Source of the DNA: Allomuricauda sp. CAU 1633 | Lineage (GTDB): Bacteria > Bacteroidota > Bacteroidia > Flavobacteriales > Flavobacteriaceae | Assembly (NCBI RefSeq): GCF_017313225.1 | Contig: NZ_JAFLNE010000007.1 | Span: 30,593-94,592, forward strand | Direction: 5' to 3' | Length of the DNA: 64,000 nucleotides | Shown: positions 50,301-59,045 of the stretch, piece after piece | Layout of the letters: each line of letters opens with the position of its first letter | How positions within the stretch are numbered: position 1 is the first letter of the stretch | The notes under the pieces: generated by a model | What the model was told of the DNA's origin: nothing | The model's database searches: none | Seen by the model: only the letters and a program-made list of their open reading frames with translations | Program-made: the position numbers and the translations under genes

Positions 50301-51481
50301 ACAGAAATACTGCTGAATTAATTGCGTTGGATACCTATGACCCAGATTCCACACCTAACAATAACCTGTCTTCAGAAGATGATCAAGCTACAGTGGTTCC
50401 TATTCCTGATGGTTTGGCAGATTTATCCTTGACCAAAATTGTGGATAATGTCACTCCAAACGTGGGCGATGTGGTCCGATTCACCATCAGTATTGCCAAT
50501 GATGGACCTACGGATGCAACCGGAGTAGTGGTCACAGATCTATTGCCTTCGGGCTATACCTATCAATCCCATACCGCAACCGCAGGTGTTTATAATCCCA
50601 ATACAGGATTGTGGAACGTAAACCGAACAATTTTCAATCAGAATAGTGAAACGCTTGAACTATTGGCCGTGGTGAATACCCCTTCGGGACAACTCGATGA
50701 ATACCTAAACATGGCCGAAATAACCGCAAGTAATTTTGAAGACCCAGATAGTGACCCGAATGATGGGCTAGAAACCGATGATTATGCTGACGGGGTTGCG
50801 GATGATGACGAAGCCAGTGCTTTTGTGGTACCCCAGACTACCGATTTGGCCATCACGAAGGCTGTGGACCGATTGGAACCTAATATTGGCGACGAAGTAG
50901 TTTTCACGATTACAGTGACCAACCAAGGCAATGTGCCCGCAACGAATATTGGCATCGATGAGCAACTGCCCAACGGATACCGATTGATTTCATCATCAGC
51001 TTCTGTCGGGATTTATGATGCCAGTGGAGGTTTTTGGGAGATGGACACTTTGCAAGTCTCTGAAATAGCGCAACTCGATTTAACCGTGGAGGTTTTGGAT
51101 TTTGAGGACTACTTGAATACGGCCAGCTTGGCTTTTGTGGATCAATTGGATACCGATAATGCCAATGATTCGGCAGAAGCTTTTGTGCAACCTACTTGCT
51201 TGGTGGTGTACAACGAATTTTCACCTAATGGGGATGGAGTCAACGACTTTTTTACCATTGACTGTATTTCCAGATATCCTGGAAATATGCTTCTGGTATA
51301 CAACCGATGGGGAACCGTGGTTTACCAAAAACGCGGATACAATAACGATTGGGATGGAACGCCCAACGGTCGTGCCATTGTGCAGAAAGAAGATCAACTG
51401 CCCGTGGGGACGTATTATTATGTGTTGGACTTGGGGGATGGTTCTGAACCCAGAACGGATTGGTTGTATATAAATAGATAG
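47336..51481 (+). CDS. Large T9SS-secreted adhesin-like protein with nine DUF11 repeats
   Basis: A 1381-residue surface protein. Seen: signal region (HFILAFLFALTLAQVGNAQL), a PKD-like domain (~35-115), then nine DUF11 units of ~125-130 residues, each starting like DLSLTKTV-D and containing FTITVTNDGPSDATNVVVTD-like cores and DxDSTPNN acidic calcium-type ends. The C-terminus (~1285-1381) is the gliding-motility/T9SS type B sorting domain (NEFSPNGDGVNDFFTIDC, YNRWGTVVYQK, GTYYYVLDLGD). It is followed 8 bases later by a PorP/SprF gene, its probable export partner. Confidence 0.93.
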   Translation: MNKPRPRQYKIHFILAFLFALTLAQVGNAQLCAVDAGTDQTLSQTTSVFLSASTPIIGSGTWTQLSGPTLVSFSNANDPNAQVFGMALGTYIFEWTVSDVTCITASDTVGVSIVGVDLEMEILASNISPDVGDVVTFTINLSNLGDVDATGVSVENFVPSGFGTVTAINNGGTFSFITDNVTWTGLSVPMGTNTTVLTFDATVLTPTGTSGEFIHIAEVTNSGQFDYDSTPNNDDGDQSEDDEDAIAVAPLQSDLSLTKTIVGGNTTPYVGEAISFEITITNDGPDDATNVRVVDQLQSGYSFVSYTATAGTYNVGSAFWDVGTLANGASETLTINVTVNATGNHTNTSQVWESDAYDLDSTPGNGVSSEDDQGDVSVTPVEVIDLSLTKMIDKSPPLVSDNVRFTLTVSNAGPSDATSVEVTDLLPSGFTYVSDNGGGDYDDVSGIWDVGTLANGSSTSLSILANVNPSGDYTNIAEITGHDQFDADSTPNNNVPGEDDQDEVVVIPNPVVDISVTKTVDEFIPYVGDQVIFTVTVQNDGPSDATNLVVTDVLASGYGLVSAVTTNGTYNSVNGSWTIGSLASGSSEVLTITVDVLSSGNYSNTAELTGLTETDLDSTPGNNSEAEDDQQTVTPVPLPLSDLLLRKSVDNLSPFVGENVIFNINVTNFGPSDVSGVQIMDLLPSGYTYVSNSRTAGTYNPSTGIWELNNVIADGVTETLNIVATVNPTGDYFNVAELISSSNDDPNSTPNNNNVFENDQDSAGTIPIPAADMTLSKTVDNEFPDVSSTVTFTLTLTNEGPSDAFALVVEDVLPSGYTYVSDDSGGLYDVGTGLWSIGNLIAGSNATLNMVVEVNASGDYLNRAELVNSVIPDPDSSPNNNDPTEDDQDEQSTTPRHVTDISVTNMVDNPSPSAGDQLVFTITVNNAGPNNATGLVVEDVLATGYGFVAATASVGTYDELVGSWDIGNLNSGTWATLQITVLVLPSGDYRNTAELIALDTYDPDSTPNNNLSSEDDQATVVPIPDGLADLSLTKIVDNVTPNVGDVVRFTISIANDGPTDATGVVVTDLLPSGYTYQSHTATAGVYNPNTGLWNVNRTIFNQNSETLELLAVVNTPSGQLDEYLNMAEITASNFEDPDSDPNDGLETDDYADGVADDDEASAFVVPQTTDLAITKAVDRLEPNIGDEVVFTITVTNQGNVPATNIGIDEQLPNGYRLISSSASVGIYDASGGFWEMDTLQVSEIAQLDLTVEVLDFEDYLNTASLAFVDQLDTDNANDSAEAFVQPTCLVVYNEFSPNGDGVNDFFTIDCISRYPGNMLLVYNRWGTVVYQKRGYNNDWDGTPNGRAIVQKEDQLPVGTYYYVLDLGDGSEPRTDWLYINR

Positions 51482-51489
51482 GACAGGAG

Positions 51490-52428
51490 ATGAACGGCGC
51501 AAAAAACATATCGCGAATGAAAAAACGAATGGGGCATACCTATCTTATGGTTTTACTCTTGGGATGCTGCACTGTTTCTGCACAACAAGACCCGCAGTTT
51601 ACCCAATACATGTACAACACCATGAGTGTAAATCCTGCCTATGCCGGTTCGCAAGGCTATCTTACTGCGCTGTTGATGCATCGCTCGCAGTGGGTAGGTG
51701 TAAATGGGGCGCCCAATACACAGGTTTTGGCCGTGGACACTCCATTGGAAAACAAATTGGGTGTGGGGGGAATACTAGCCCATGATGCCCTTGGCCCTTC
51801 TTCTGAAATTTTTGTGGATGGCAATGTATCCTATACGATTCAATTGGACAGTACCAATAAAAAACTGTCTTTTGGAATGAAAGTAGGGGGTAGATTGTTT
51901 GATGTGGACTTTTCCAAAGGTTTGACCCAGAATCCTGATGTGGCCTTTCAAAATAATGTGCAAAGCAAATTTTTCCCCACCATTGGAGCTGGGCTGTATT
52001 ACCAAACCAATAATAGCTATTTGGGTTTTGCGGTCCCCAATTTCTTTTCGCAAAAACATTATGATGGGGAGGAACAGGAAATAGCTGCAGAGCGGTTACA
52101 CTACTATTTTATGGGAGGGAAGTTCTTCGACCTAACTTCGGAAATTGTAATGAGACCTGCCTTCTTTGTAAAATGGGTGCCCGGTGCTCCAATTATCGCT
52201 GATGTTTCGGTGAATGCTGTCCTACGGGAAACGTTCACGTTTGGGGTGGCCTATCGGTGGGACGATTCCTTTTCTACCTTGCTGGGACTTCAAATTACAC
52301 CAAACCTAAATGCCGGATATGCGTATGATCTTACCACCTCCAATTTGGCCAATTACACTGGAGGAACGCACGAAATATTTGTGCGGTACCAGTTCAAGGA
52401 GCTGACGAAATCATCAAAATCACAATAA
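51490..52428 (+). CDS. PorP/SprF-family outer-membrane protein
   Basis: A 312-residue beta-barrel protein from the ATG at 51490, or 303 from 51517, the latter giving a more normal signal peptide (MKKRMGHTYLMVLLLGCC). Seen: QQDPQFTQYMYNTMSVNPAY and GSQGYLTALLMHRSQWVG, the diagnostic SprF/PorP N-terminus. SprF-type proteins are needed for export or anchoring of the adhesin encoded just upstream. Confidence 0.92.
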   Translation: MNGAKNISRMKKRMGHTYLMVLLLGCCTVSAQQDPQFTQYMYNTMSVNPAYAGSQGYLTALLMHRSQWVGVNGAPNTQVLAVDTPLENKLGVGGILAHDALGPSSEIFVDGNVSYTIQLDSTNKKLSFGMKVGGRLFDVDFSKGLTQNPDVAFQNNVQSKFFPTIGAGLYYQTNNSYLGFAVPNFFSQKHYDGEEQEIAAERLHYYFMGGKFFDLTSEIVMRPAFFVKWVPGAPIIADVSVNAVLRETFTFGVAYRWDDSFSTLLGLQITPNLNAGYAYDLTTSNLANYTGGTHEIFVRYQFKELTKSSKSQ

Positions 52429-52466
52429 CTTCAATACAATAAACTTAGAAACCAAACATAGAACAT

Positions 52467-52512
52467 AACCTCAAGCTTGCAAGCCTTCAACAGTAGTTGG
52501 AGGTTTTTTTTT
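52467..52512 (+). terminator. Terminator after the PorP/SprF gene
   Basis: AACCTCAA and TTGGAGGTT pair with one bulge across a 22-base loop, followed by a run of T, about 40 bases past the stop. Confidence 0.6.
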
Positions 52513-52529
52513 GAAAAAAAATCGGGCTC

Positions 52530-52556
52530 GTGCAACCCTTTCATTTTTGATTTGTC
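52530..52556 (+). promoter_or_regulatory. ECF-sigma promoter, copy 1 (sigma operon)
   Basis: GTGCAACCCTTTCA (52530-52543), ten bases, then GTC (52554-52556). The identical arrangement occurs at 54796-54822. AACC-type -35 and GTC -10 fit ECF promoters. It lies 39 bases before the sigma start, consistent with autoregulation. Confidence 0.7.
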
Positions 52557-52595
52557 ATTGGGATAGAATGAAATAGGATTATTTTTAGCCGTCTA

Positions 52596-53156
52596 TTGAA
52601 TAACCGTCCGGAATTTTTGGAAGCAAACGTACGTTTTACGCACCAAGCTTTGGTGGAGCAGAGCAGAGAAGGGAACCGCAACGCACAATACCAGTTGTAT
52701 GGATTGTACGTGGATGCCATGTTCAATGTGGCCATGCGATTGCTTACGATTCGGGAGGATGCGGAAGACATTATTCAGGAGAGTTTTGTGGAAGCGTTTA
52801 AAAAGTTGGACTCTTTCAGGTTTGAGAGCACGTTTGGAGCTTGGTTGAAACGGATTGTGATCAATAAGAGCATCAATCACCTCAAAGCAAAACGATTGTT
52901 GCTCTCTTCCATGGAAAATGAAGAACAACTTTTGGACGAAGAAAAAGAGGTGGAACCGAACCAATTTGAAATTGAAAAAATAAGAATTGGTCTAACACAG
53001 CTCCCGGAAGGTTATAGACAGATTATAACACTGTACTTGATTGAAGGGTATGACCATGTAGAAATTGGAGAGATTATGGGAATAACCACCTCCACCTCCA
53101 AATCGCAATATCACCGTGCTAAAAAGAAACTGATTCAAATTGTAAAAGAGCTATGA
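52596..53156 (+). CDS. ECF-type RNA polymerase sigma factor
   Basis: A 186-residue sigma factor with region 2 (YQLYGLYVDAMFNVAMRLLT, AEDIIQESFVEAFKKLDSFR) and region 4 (LPEGYRQIITLYLIEGYDHV, GIMGITTSTSKSQYHRAKKK-like helix-turn-helix). The first in-frame start is TTG at 52596, preceded by the candidate -10 at a suitable distance. It overlaps the anti-sigma gene by 4 bases, the usual sign of a regulated pair. Confidence 0.9.
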   Translation: MNNRPEFLEANVRFTHQALVEQSREGNRNAQYQLYGLYVDAMFNVAMRLLTIREDAEDIIQESFVEAFKKLDSFRFESTFGAWLKRIVINKSINHLKAKRLLLSSMENEEQLLDEEKEVEPNQFEIEKIRIGLTQLPEGYRQIITLYLIEGYDHVEIGEIMGITTSTSKSQYHRAKKKLIQIVKEL

Positions 53157-53698
53157 TGGACAATTTTGAAAAACATATCAGGGAAAACAAACAAGCCTTT
53201 GATATCCACAGAGTGGACAAGGACAAGTTGTGGGAAGGAATTGCTTCCCAATTGAATGAGAAACCAGAATCCAAGGTAATCCCACTTTGGAGATCAAGAA
53301 AACTTTGGGCCGCGGCCTCTATTGTCTTGCTATTGGGACTATCAGTGATGACATTTTTCACCATAAACAACCCAAATCAGAACATGGATACCTACGCCAA
53401 CGAAGAGCTATTGGAAATCGATATGCACTACCAGCATTTGGTATATCAACAAGTGCAATTGGTAAAGAACCATCCCCGATTATCGGAAGGGGACAAAAAG
53501 GAGTTCCTATCCTTTATGGATGAGTTGGACGTGGAGTACCAGCAATTAAAATTGGAAATGCAAAACAACTTGGACAACGAGCGTGTCCTGGAAGCCATTG
53601 TGGCAAATTATAAAAAGCGTATTGAACTGATTGAAAATTTATTGAAGCAAATCAATGCGTCCAAAAAAGAACAGGATTATGAAGGGTATGTATTATAA
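53153..53698 (+). CDS. Putative anti-sigma factor, single membrane pass
   Basis: A 181-residue protein: cytoplasmic N domain (~1-60), one transmembrane helix (~61-81, LWAAASIVLLLGLSVMTFFT), and a periplasmic coiled coil (~95-175). Two ATG codons in tandem allow starts at 53153 or 53156. It follows the ECF sigma by overlap and precedes DUF4097 with overlap. Family not certain, but position and topology are those of an anti-sigma. Confidence 0.8.
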   Translation: MMDNFEKHIRENKQAFDIHRVDKDKLWEGIASQLNEKPESKVIPLWRSRKLWAAASIVLLLGLSVMTFFTINNPNQNMDTYANEELLEIDMHYQHLVYQQVQLVKNHPRLSEGDKKEFLSFMDELDVEYQQLKLEMQNNLDNERVLEAIVANYKKRIELIENLLKQINASKKEQDYEGYVL

Positions 53699-54767
53699 AA
53701 GCACATGGATAACAGTGGTTCTGTTGCTGTGTACCTTGGCGGTCTTTGCCCAAAGTGAGCGGAGTAAGCAATGGAACAAAACCTATGATCTTTCCCCTAC
53801 GGGGAAGGTACATATAGAAAACAAATATGGGAATGTGGTCATCAATGGATGGGAAAAAAACCAGGTAAAAGTTTCCATTGCCATTCAAGTAAACCACAGG
53901 AAAGACGATAGTGCTGAAAAACTGTTGGACCGGATTCAACCCAAAGCCGTTCAAGCTGGGAATTTCATCCAGTTTATTTCTGAAATCAAGGATAGGGATG
54001 CCAACATATTTGCCAAATATTTCAGTAAAGCCAATCCGTTTGACTTTGATAAGTCTAATGTGCAAATTGATTATGAGGTGTATATGCCCATCAATGCAGA
54101 ACTCAACATTACCAATAAGTTTGGGGATATTATCATAGACTCATGGAAAGGGGATTTGGAAACCGATGTGCAACATGGTGACATCTACATCAACGGAAAC
54201 ATTTCAACGGCAAAAGTGGACATGCGCTTTGGGAAGTTCAATGCCAGGGATTTGGACTATGGAAATATTAAGATGGATAATGGCAGCATTGCTGTTGAGA
54301 ATGCTCAAAAGTTGAAGATAATCAGCAGCGGTAGTGATATTCGGTTGGGAGAGATTTCCGATTTGGAACTGTACTCCAGCAAAGATGAGGTGGAGCTGGA
54401 ATCGATTGGTAAGCTGCGCGGTGATTTTAAATTCTCTAATGTGGACGTTGCCAGTGTAACAAATGAAATTTTTCTAACACTAAGAATAGCGGAAGTGGAT
54501 ATCAAAAAAATAATGAGCCCCGAAGCAGATATCAATATTGTACAAGAGTCCTCTGAAATCAATATGAACATAAGCGGTTTGTCCTTTGATTTTAGGGCCA
54601 CTTTGGAACAAGGGCTTTTGCGGGTTCCCAAGACCTTTTCACAGATCAGGACCAATGTAACGAACGAAGGGAGTAAGATCAGGGATATTACGGCCAAGTA
54701 TGGCACTGGGGATCGAGGAAGTTTTTCCATCAACGGAATTAAAGGGGTAATTGTGCTTACTGATTGA
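53679..54767 (+). CDS. DUF4097 family beta-repeat exported protein
   Basis: A 362-residue protein with a signal peptide (MKGMYYKSTWITVVLLLCTL) and a beta-helix-like DUF4097 region (NKYGNVVINGWEKNQVKVSI, ITNKFGDIIIDSWKGDLETD). DUF4097/DUF2807 proteins form adhesin-like beta solenoids in the envelope. Start at 53679 overlaps the anti-sigma end by 20 bases. It is the third gene of the sigma operon. Confidence 0.85.
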   Translation: MKGMYYKSTWITVVLLLCTLAVFAQSERSKQWNKTYDLSPTGKVHIENKYGNVVINGWEKNQVKVSIAIQVNHRKDDSAEKLLDRIQPKAVQAGNFIQFISEIKDRDANIFAKYFSKANPFDFDKSNVQIDYEVYMPINAELNITNKFGDIIIDSWKGDLETDVQHGDIYINGNISTAKVDMRFGKFNARDLDYGNIKMDNGSIAVENAQKLKIISSGSDIRLGEISDLELYSSKDEVELESIGKLRGDFKFSNVDVASVTNEIFLTLRIAEVDIKKIMSPEADINIVQESSEINMNISGLSFDFRATLEQGLLRVPKTFSQIRTNVTNEGSKIRDITAKYGTGDRGSFSINGIKGVIVLTD

Positions 54768-54795
54768 TGAAAAAAATCAGAAAAAAATGATTCTG

Positions 54796-54822
54796 GTGCA
54801 ACCCTTTCAAATTTTGAATGTC
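54796..54822 (+). promoter_or_regulatory. ECF-sigma promoter, copy 2 (beta-barrel gene)
   Basis: GTGCAACCCTTTCA (54796-54809), ten bases, then GTC (54820-54822), matching copy 1 base for base in the conserved parts. A shared TAGAATGAAA follows both. It lies 28-30 bases before the start region of the beta-barrel gene, which makes 54850 a better start than 54829. Confidence 0.7.
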
Positions 54823-54849
54823 TTTAGAATGAAAATCAAAAAACGGAAC

Positions 54850-55509
54850 ATGATACAACTAAAACCTTTACTTCCATTATTGCTTTTTGGGTGTTTGGCA
54901 TGGGGCCAGCAAACCCAGGACAATTCAGATTACATTGAATTTAATGATCGTAAGAACGTAGTGCACGGGGTGTACTTGGGCCTTACCACATATTATGGGG
55001 AGATGCGAGGTAAATCAACCTATTTGGGAGGGCTAAAAGTGGCCTACGTGGCCAACCGGCAGTTTGAGGTCGGGTTTTCCGGCGTTTTTCTGTATTCCGA
55101 ACAAGATAATCCAAGAACCCTCAATGAGGATTTGATTGGAGGCTATGGTGGTATCCATTTGGAGCCCATTCTTTTCAGCAAGTCTACTGTTAACCTTTCT
55201 TTTCCCTTATTGATTGGGGCAGGGGGAGTAGGGTATTTGGCCAACAACTTTGATGATCCCGTGGACGACCCTGATGAGGATGATATTGATGCGGTTTTTG
55301 TGGCGGAACCCGGTATAAGCCTTCTTTTCAATATCTCCAGATACCTGCAGTTGGAAGCCGGGGTCAAATATCGTTTTTCCAGTAGATTGGAATTGGATGA
55401 TAGTCCGCTACGCAATATCAATGGATTTTCGGGAGGGATCGGGCTTAAAGTAGGTGTTTTCAATATGGGAAGGAATCGGTATAAAAAACATTTACGCGAT
55501 GGCCAATAA
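54850..55509 (+). CDS. Outer-membrane beta-barrel protein of the ECF regulon
   Basis: About 219 residues: signal peptide (MIQLKPLLPLLLFGCLAWGQ), then alternating strands with GVYLGLTTYYGEMRG, YVANRQFEVGFSGVFLYS, an acidic loop (DDPVDDPDEDDIDAVF) and terminal SGGIGLKVGVFNMG. Small OmpW/porin-like barrel. The longer ATG-started frame at 54829 is possible; 54850 fits the promoter. Target of the locus sigma, by promoter match. Confidence 0.75.
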   Translation: MIQLKPLLPLLLFGCLAWGQQTQDNSDYIEFNDRKNVVHGVYLGLTTYYGEMRGKSTYLGGLKVAYVANRQFEVGFSGVFLYSEQDNPRTLNEDLIGGYGGIHLEPILFSKSTVNLSFPLLIGAGGVGYLANNFDDPVDDPDEDDIDAVFVAEPGISLLFNISRYLQLEAGVKYRFSSRLELDDSPLRNINGFSGGIGLKVGVFNMGRNRYKKHLRDGQ

Positions 55510-55707
55510 ATCAAAAAATGAACAGTCAATCAATCAAGGAATCTTAACTAGCCACGTCTTCACCCAAAATGGAATGGTATTCCTAAGAAGCGCCGAAGAG
55601 GTGGGTGCGGACGAATGGTCCGCCATAAATTTCCATTGGATGCCCGTTTTACAATTGGAACGGGAGTTGGGTTCTTAGCAATCATTTCACATCAAAAAAC
55701 GAACAGC
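55510..55707. other. Short intergenic stretch with a possible barrel relic
   Basis: Just before the DUF2807 ATG (55708) the same frame is open from 55615 and reads KFPLDARFTIGTGVGFLA, which resembles the last strand of a beta-barrel. It may be decayed duplicate DNA or chance. No gene is called. Confidence 0.25.
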
Positions 55708-56541
55708 ATGAAAACTTTTAAACATGCCTGTATCGCCTTGGCGATAGGGCTAATGGTGACTTCCTGCGTGCAGGAAACGGTTTGGGTTTCCGAGGAAGTA
55801 ACCACAAGAAATTATGATTTTAACAACATCACGGCACTTCAGGTGGCAACGGATTTCAATGCCTACGTCACTTTTTCAGAAACGGAGGAGCGTGTGGAAA
55901 TTGAAGCCAATGACAACCTTTTCAAAAGGATGGATGTGTACATGGAAGGCAACAAATTGGTGGTGAAATTGGAAAACAACATCAGGGTCAAGGGGAGGGA
56001 GACCTTAAATCTATACATCACCACAAAGAGCATTTCTTGGTTCAAGGCTTCTTCAGATGCCGCCATATTCTTGGAAAATCCGCTCAATACCAACACTGTT
56101 TCCATCGATTTGAGCTCTGATGGTCATTTTATAGGGGACATTATAGCTGAGAATTTTGAATTGAGGGCAGAATCGGATAGTGATGCAGAGCTTTATTTGG
56201 AAAGTACAAATGCCTATTTTGATTTATCATCAAATGCTTATTTGGATGGGGAAGCCACTATTGAAAATGCCGTGGTTCGACTTTCTGCTGATGCCACTGT
56301 GGATTTGTTGGGCAATGTTGACCATTTGGATGCGATGTTATCTTCGGATGCTGAGCTGAAAGGGTATGGTTTGCATGTGAATGACCTTGAAGTGGAACTG
56401 TCCTCTGATGCTGAAGCCTATTTAACGGTTTTTGAAACCATTGATGTTATTGCAAGCTCCGATGGTAGGTTGTATTATAAGGGGGATGCCGAAATTGTGC
56501 GGCAGGTAGTATCCAGTGGCGGGAAGGTCATTAAAAAGTAA
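55708..56541 (+). CDS. Head GIN domain (DUF2807) lipoprotein
   Basis: A 277-residue lipoprotein (MKTFKHACIALAIGLMVTSC lipobox) with a DUF2807/GIN beta-solenoid (~40-277) built of short repeats rich in Ser, Asp and Ala, for example SSDAEAYLTVFETIDVIASS. The family is thought to bind carbohydrate or act in the envelope; function not shown. It is the last gene of the envelope-stress locus. Confidence 0.87.
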   Translation: MKTFKHACIALAIGLMVTSCVQETVWVSEEVTTRNYDFNNITALQVATDFNAYVTFSETEERVEIEANDNLFKRMDVYMEGNKLVVKLENNIRVKGRETLNLYITTKSISWFKASSDAAIFLENPLNTNTVSIDLSSDGHFIGDIIAENFELRAESDSDAELYLESTNAYFDLSSNAYLDGEATIENAVVRLSADATVDLLGNVDHLDAMLSSDAELKGYGLHVNDLEVELSSDAEAYLTVFETIDVIASSDGRLYYKGDAEIVRQVVSSGGKVIKK

Positions 56542-56622
56542 ACACACCCTTTTAATGATTCCTCAAAGAATGGGATAGCTTGGTTTAAACCAATACCTTT
56601 GAAGTAGCAAAAGCAAGATTCC

Positions 56623-57219
56623 ATGGAAAAGAATGAGCTCTATCCCATTTTTTTAAAAGTATCCAACTTAAACGTGCTTATTGTTGGTGGGGGCAATGTG
56701 GGTTTGGAAAAGTTGACCTTCTTGTTGAAATCCAGCCCCAATGCCCAGGTACAGATGGTGGCTCCTGAGTTTTTGCAGGATACATTGGACTTAGCCCAAA
56801 AACATTCTGTGGAAATAACGAAAGCAGAGTACCGAAAAGAATTCTTAAAAGGAAAGCATATTGTGGTAGCCTGCACGGATAAGGTAGAAGTCAATGAACA
56901 AGTATACCATGATTGCAGAGAACGAAGTATTTTAGTAAATGTGGCGGACAATCCTCCGTACTGTGATTTTTACATGGGCGGAATTGTAACCAAGGGAAAT
57001 GTAAAAGTGGCCATTTCCACTAATGGAAAATCACCCACTACTGCCAAACGTTTACGTCAGTTTTTTGAGGATGTTCTTCCGGAGAATATAGACGATTTGG
57101 TAAAAAATCTAAATGCCTATCGAGATACGCTAAAAGGCAATTTTGAGGAAAAAGTGGAAGCCTTAAATGAATTTACAAAAGGATTACTGGATTCAAAGCC
57201 TAAAAAATCCGATCAGTAA
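56623..57219 (+). CDS. Siroheme synthase N-terminal type: precorrin-2 dehydrogenase/ferrochelatase
   Basis: A 198-residue protein. Seen: ELYPIFLKVSNLNVLIVGGG with the NAD loop VGGGNVGLEK, a central dimer/active region (VVACTDKVEVNEQVYHDCRE) and NVADNPPYCDFYMGGIVTKG. This matches the CysG N-terminal (Met8p-like) domain that converts precorrin-2 to siroheme. The C-terminal methyltransferase half is absent; usual for separate forms. No sulfite or nitrite reductase gene is in the window. Confidence 0.9.
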   Translation: MEKNELYPIFLKVSNLNVLIVGGGNVGLEKLTFLLKSSPNAQVQMVAPEFLQDTLDLAQKHSVEITKAEYRKEFLKGKHIVVACTDKVEVNEQVYHDCRERSILVNVADNPPYCDFYMGGIVTKGNVKVAISTNGKSPTTAKRLRQFFEDVLPENIDDLVKNLNAYRDTLKGNFEEKVEALNEFTKGLLDSKPKKSDQ

Positions 57220-57244
57220 AACCCTCTTCTATAAATTGAAAATT

Positions 57245-57997
57245 TTATAAACGTTTCATGGCATAAATAAGATCATCTTTTTTCCTAGGGGAAATGCTTA
57301 CATGCATGTCGTTGCTCATAATGATATAACCGCCGTCTGACTTTATGTATTTTTTTACTTCGTTCAGGTTAATGAGATAGCTATTGTGCACCCGCATAAA
57401 TTGTTGATCGGCCAGCAGATTCTCATATTCCTTTAGATGCTTGCTCACTAACAAAGTACTATTGTTTTTAAGAATAAAACAGGTGTATGAGCCGTCTGCT
57501 TTACAAAGGATTATGTCTTCAATGGCAATAAATTCCATTCCAGCAGTAGTGGCAAGACAAATTTTCTCCTGTTTATTGGTGCCGTTGGATAGGCTTTGCA
57601 TGAGCGTATCTATTTGTTGACGATATACGTTGGTGTCCATTCGGGTTCTGGCTTTTTCGACGGCATCTTGTAATTCGTCTAGATCTACAGGTTTTAATAG
57701 ATAGTCCAAAGAGCTGAACTTTATGGCTTTAATGGCATATTTTTCAAAAGCTGTTGTAAATATGATTTCAAAACTGGGCTCCTTTATTTGTTCCAAGACA
57801 TCAAATCCTAGCCCAGGCTGAAGTTCAATATCCAGAAACACAACATCCGGACTATAAATGGAAAGTACTTTAACAGCTTCTTTTACAGAACTGGCGGTAG
57901 CGATTACTTTAACATCTTGACAAAACTCTTCAAGCATGGACCTTAGCGTTTCCCTACTATGTTTTTCGTCTTCTATGATTACTACTTTCAAAATCAT
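57245..57997 (-). CDS. LytTR-family response regulator
   Basis: A 250-residue regulator: receiver domain (~1-120) with the acidic pair in VVIIEDEKHS, phospho-acceptor Asp in PDVVFLDIELQPGLG and Lys in DYLLKPVD, and a LytTR DNA-binding domain (~145-250, ILCKADGSYTCFILKNNSTL, FMRVHNSYLINLNEVKKY). The partner histidine kinase is not in the window. It converges on the siroheme gene. Confidence 0.92.
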   Translation of the reverse strand: MILKVVIIEDEKHSRETLRSMLEEFCQDVKVIATASSVKEAVKVLSIYSPDVVFLDIELQPGLGFDVLEQIKEPSFEIIFTTAFEKYAIKAIKFSSLDYLLKPVDLDELQDAVEKARTRMDTNVYRQQIDTLMQSLSNGTNKQEKICLATTAGMEFIAIEDIILCKADGSYTCFILKNNSTLLVSKHLKEYENLLADQQFMRVHNSYLINLNEVKKYIKSDGGYIIMSNDMHVSISPRKKDDLIYAMKRL

Positions 57998-59045
57998 GTG
58001 GTTGTTTTTTGATGGGTTATTAATTTTGTGGTAATTCTCATTTCAAGTGTTTTTCATCGATATCAAGCTTGATATTATCCCAACGCTGTATCCATCAACT
58101 TTGCAAGTGGTATGCTTAACATTTGCTCCAAACAGCATCATATAAGCTAAATCCAAAATAAGAATATTGACTTCTAAAACCATTTCATTTAATAAATGAA
58201 GTATTTTTCTTATAAAATTTTAAAGAATAGTATTTTTTTATATCTTTGAGATTAAGGGGAATATGCTTATTCTCATACATTGGCATCCATAGTTTAACTT
58301 CATTGCTTAAAAAGTAATTAGATTAAGTTATGGAAATTTTTCCATTTGTGGCCAATTAGTAATCCTTCCAAAGGTTTTCAATAATTATTTATAGAGTCGG
58401 TACCAGTAAGATTGAATTTTTTACTGGGATAAGTTAGTTCATGTAAGCCAAATACAGACTGTATGTCTTGGCGTTATCTAACAGCAATAGATTTCCTAAA
58501 GGAATTATGGGGGAAGGTAAGGTAAAAGTTATGCTTTAGAAATACTGGATTAATTAGGATAGGCTAAGGAGAGGTTGTCATGGTATAGAGGTTTTTTTAT
58601 TGAATTGAACTTTTTTAAAATAGGTAAAACTCACCATTTTCTTTTTTCAATATTACCGTGCGCAGCATAACCCCATACTAGCTATCAGCGTTACTAAAAA
58701 GATACTCATGGTGAGTTGTTTTATGTAGTGGAGAAGTACAAGTTTGTTTTGAGCCAAAAGAAAAGTATAGATGTTGGGCTGCACTATCTTCATCGCCAGA
58801 ACTGAAGAAAATGACATTTTTGCCTGTGTGCAGCCCTATATCTTTTTTCCAACTTGACTTCATTTATTACACTTTGTTTTAATAAATCTACTTGGGTTCC
58901 TTTTAACTTAATGGGGTAAGTTGACGTAAATGGGTTTTGGGTTTATAAATTGCCTTTATGGGTTTATGGAAATTTTGTAAAAAAGTGAGACCCGGTTCAG
59001 GAATCCCACTTTTTACGTACATGAACACTGATTTAAACAAGTAGG
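57998..59045. other. Gene-poor region upstream of LytTR regulator
   Basis: About 1 kb, very AT-rich. It contains one short frame (58678-58863, minus, listed below) and the LytTR promoter region. I see no other gene, tRNA or clear repeat. It separates the core genes from an ORFan stretch at 59-60.4 kb. Confidence 0.4.
58678..58863 (-). CDS. Possible small protein, 61 residues
   Basis: ATG at 58863 gives MKSSWKKDIGLHTGKNVIFF and a Ser/His-rich end with a Cys. No motif, no neighbour in an operon arrangement. Weak support. Confidence 0.25.
   Translation of the reverse strand: MKSSWKKDIGLHTGKNVIFFSSGDEDSAAQHLYFSFGSKQTCTSPLHKTTHHEYLFSNADS

Noticed and set aside
55454..55678. Frame overlapping the end of the beta-barrel gene
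   Set aside because: Overlaps a supported gene, and the product resembles nothing; only a tiny barrel-like motif lies in another frame.
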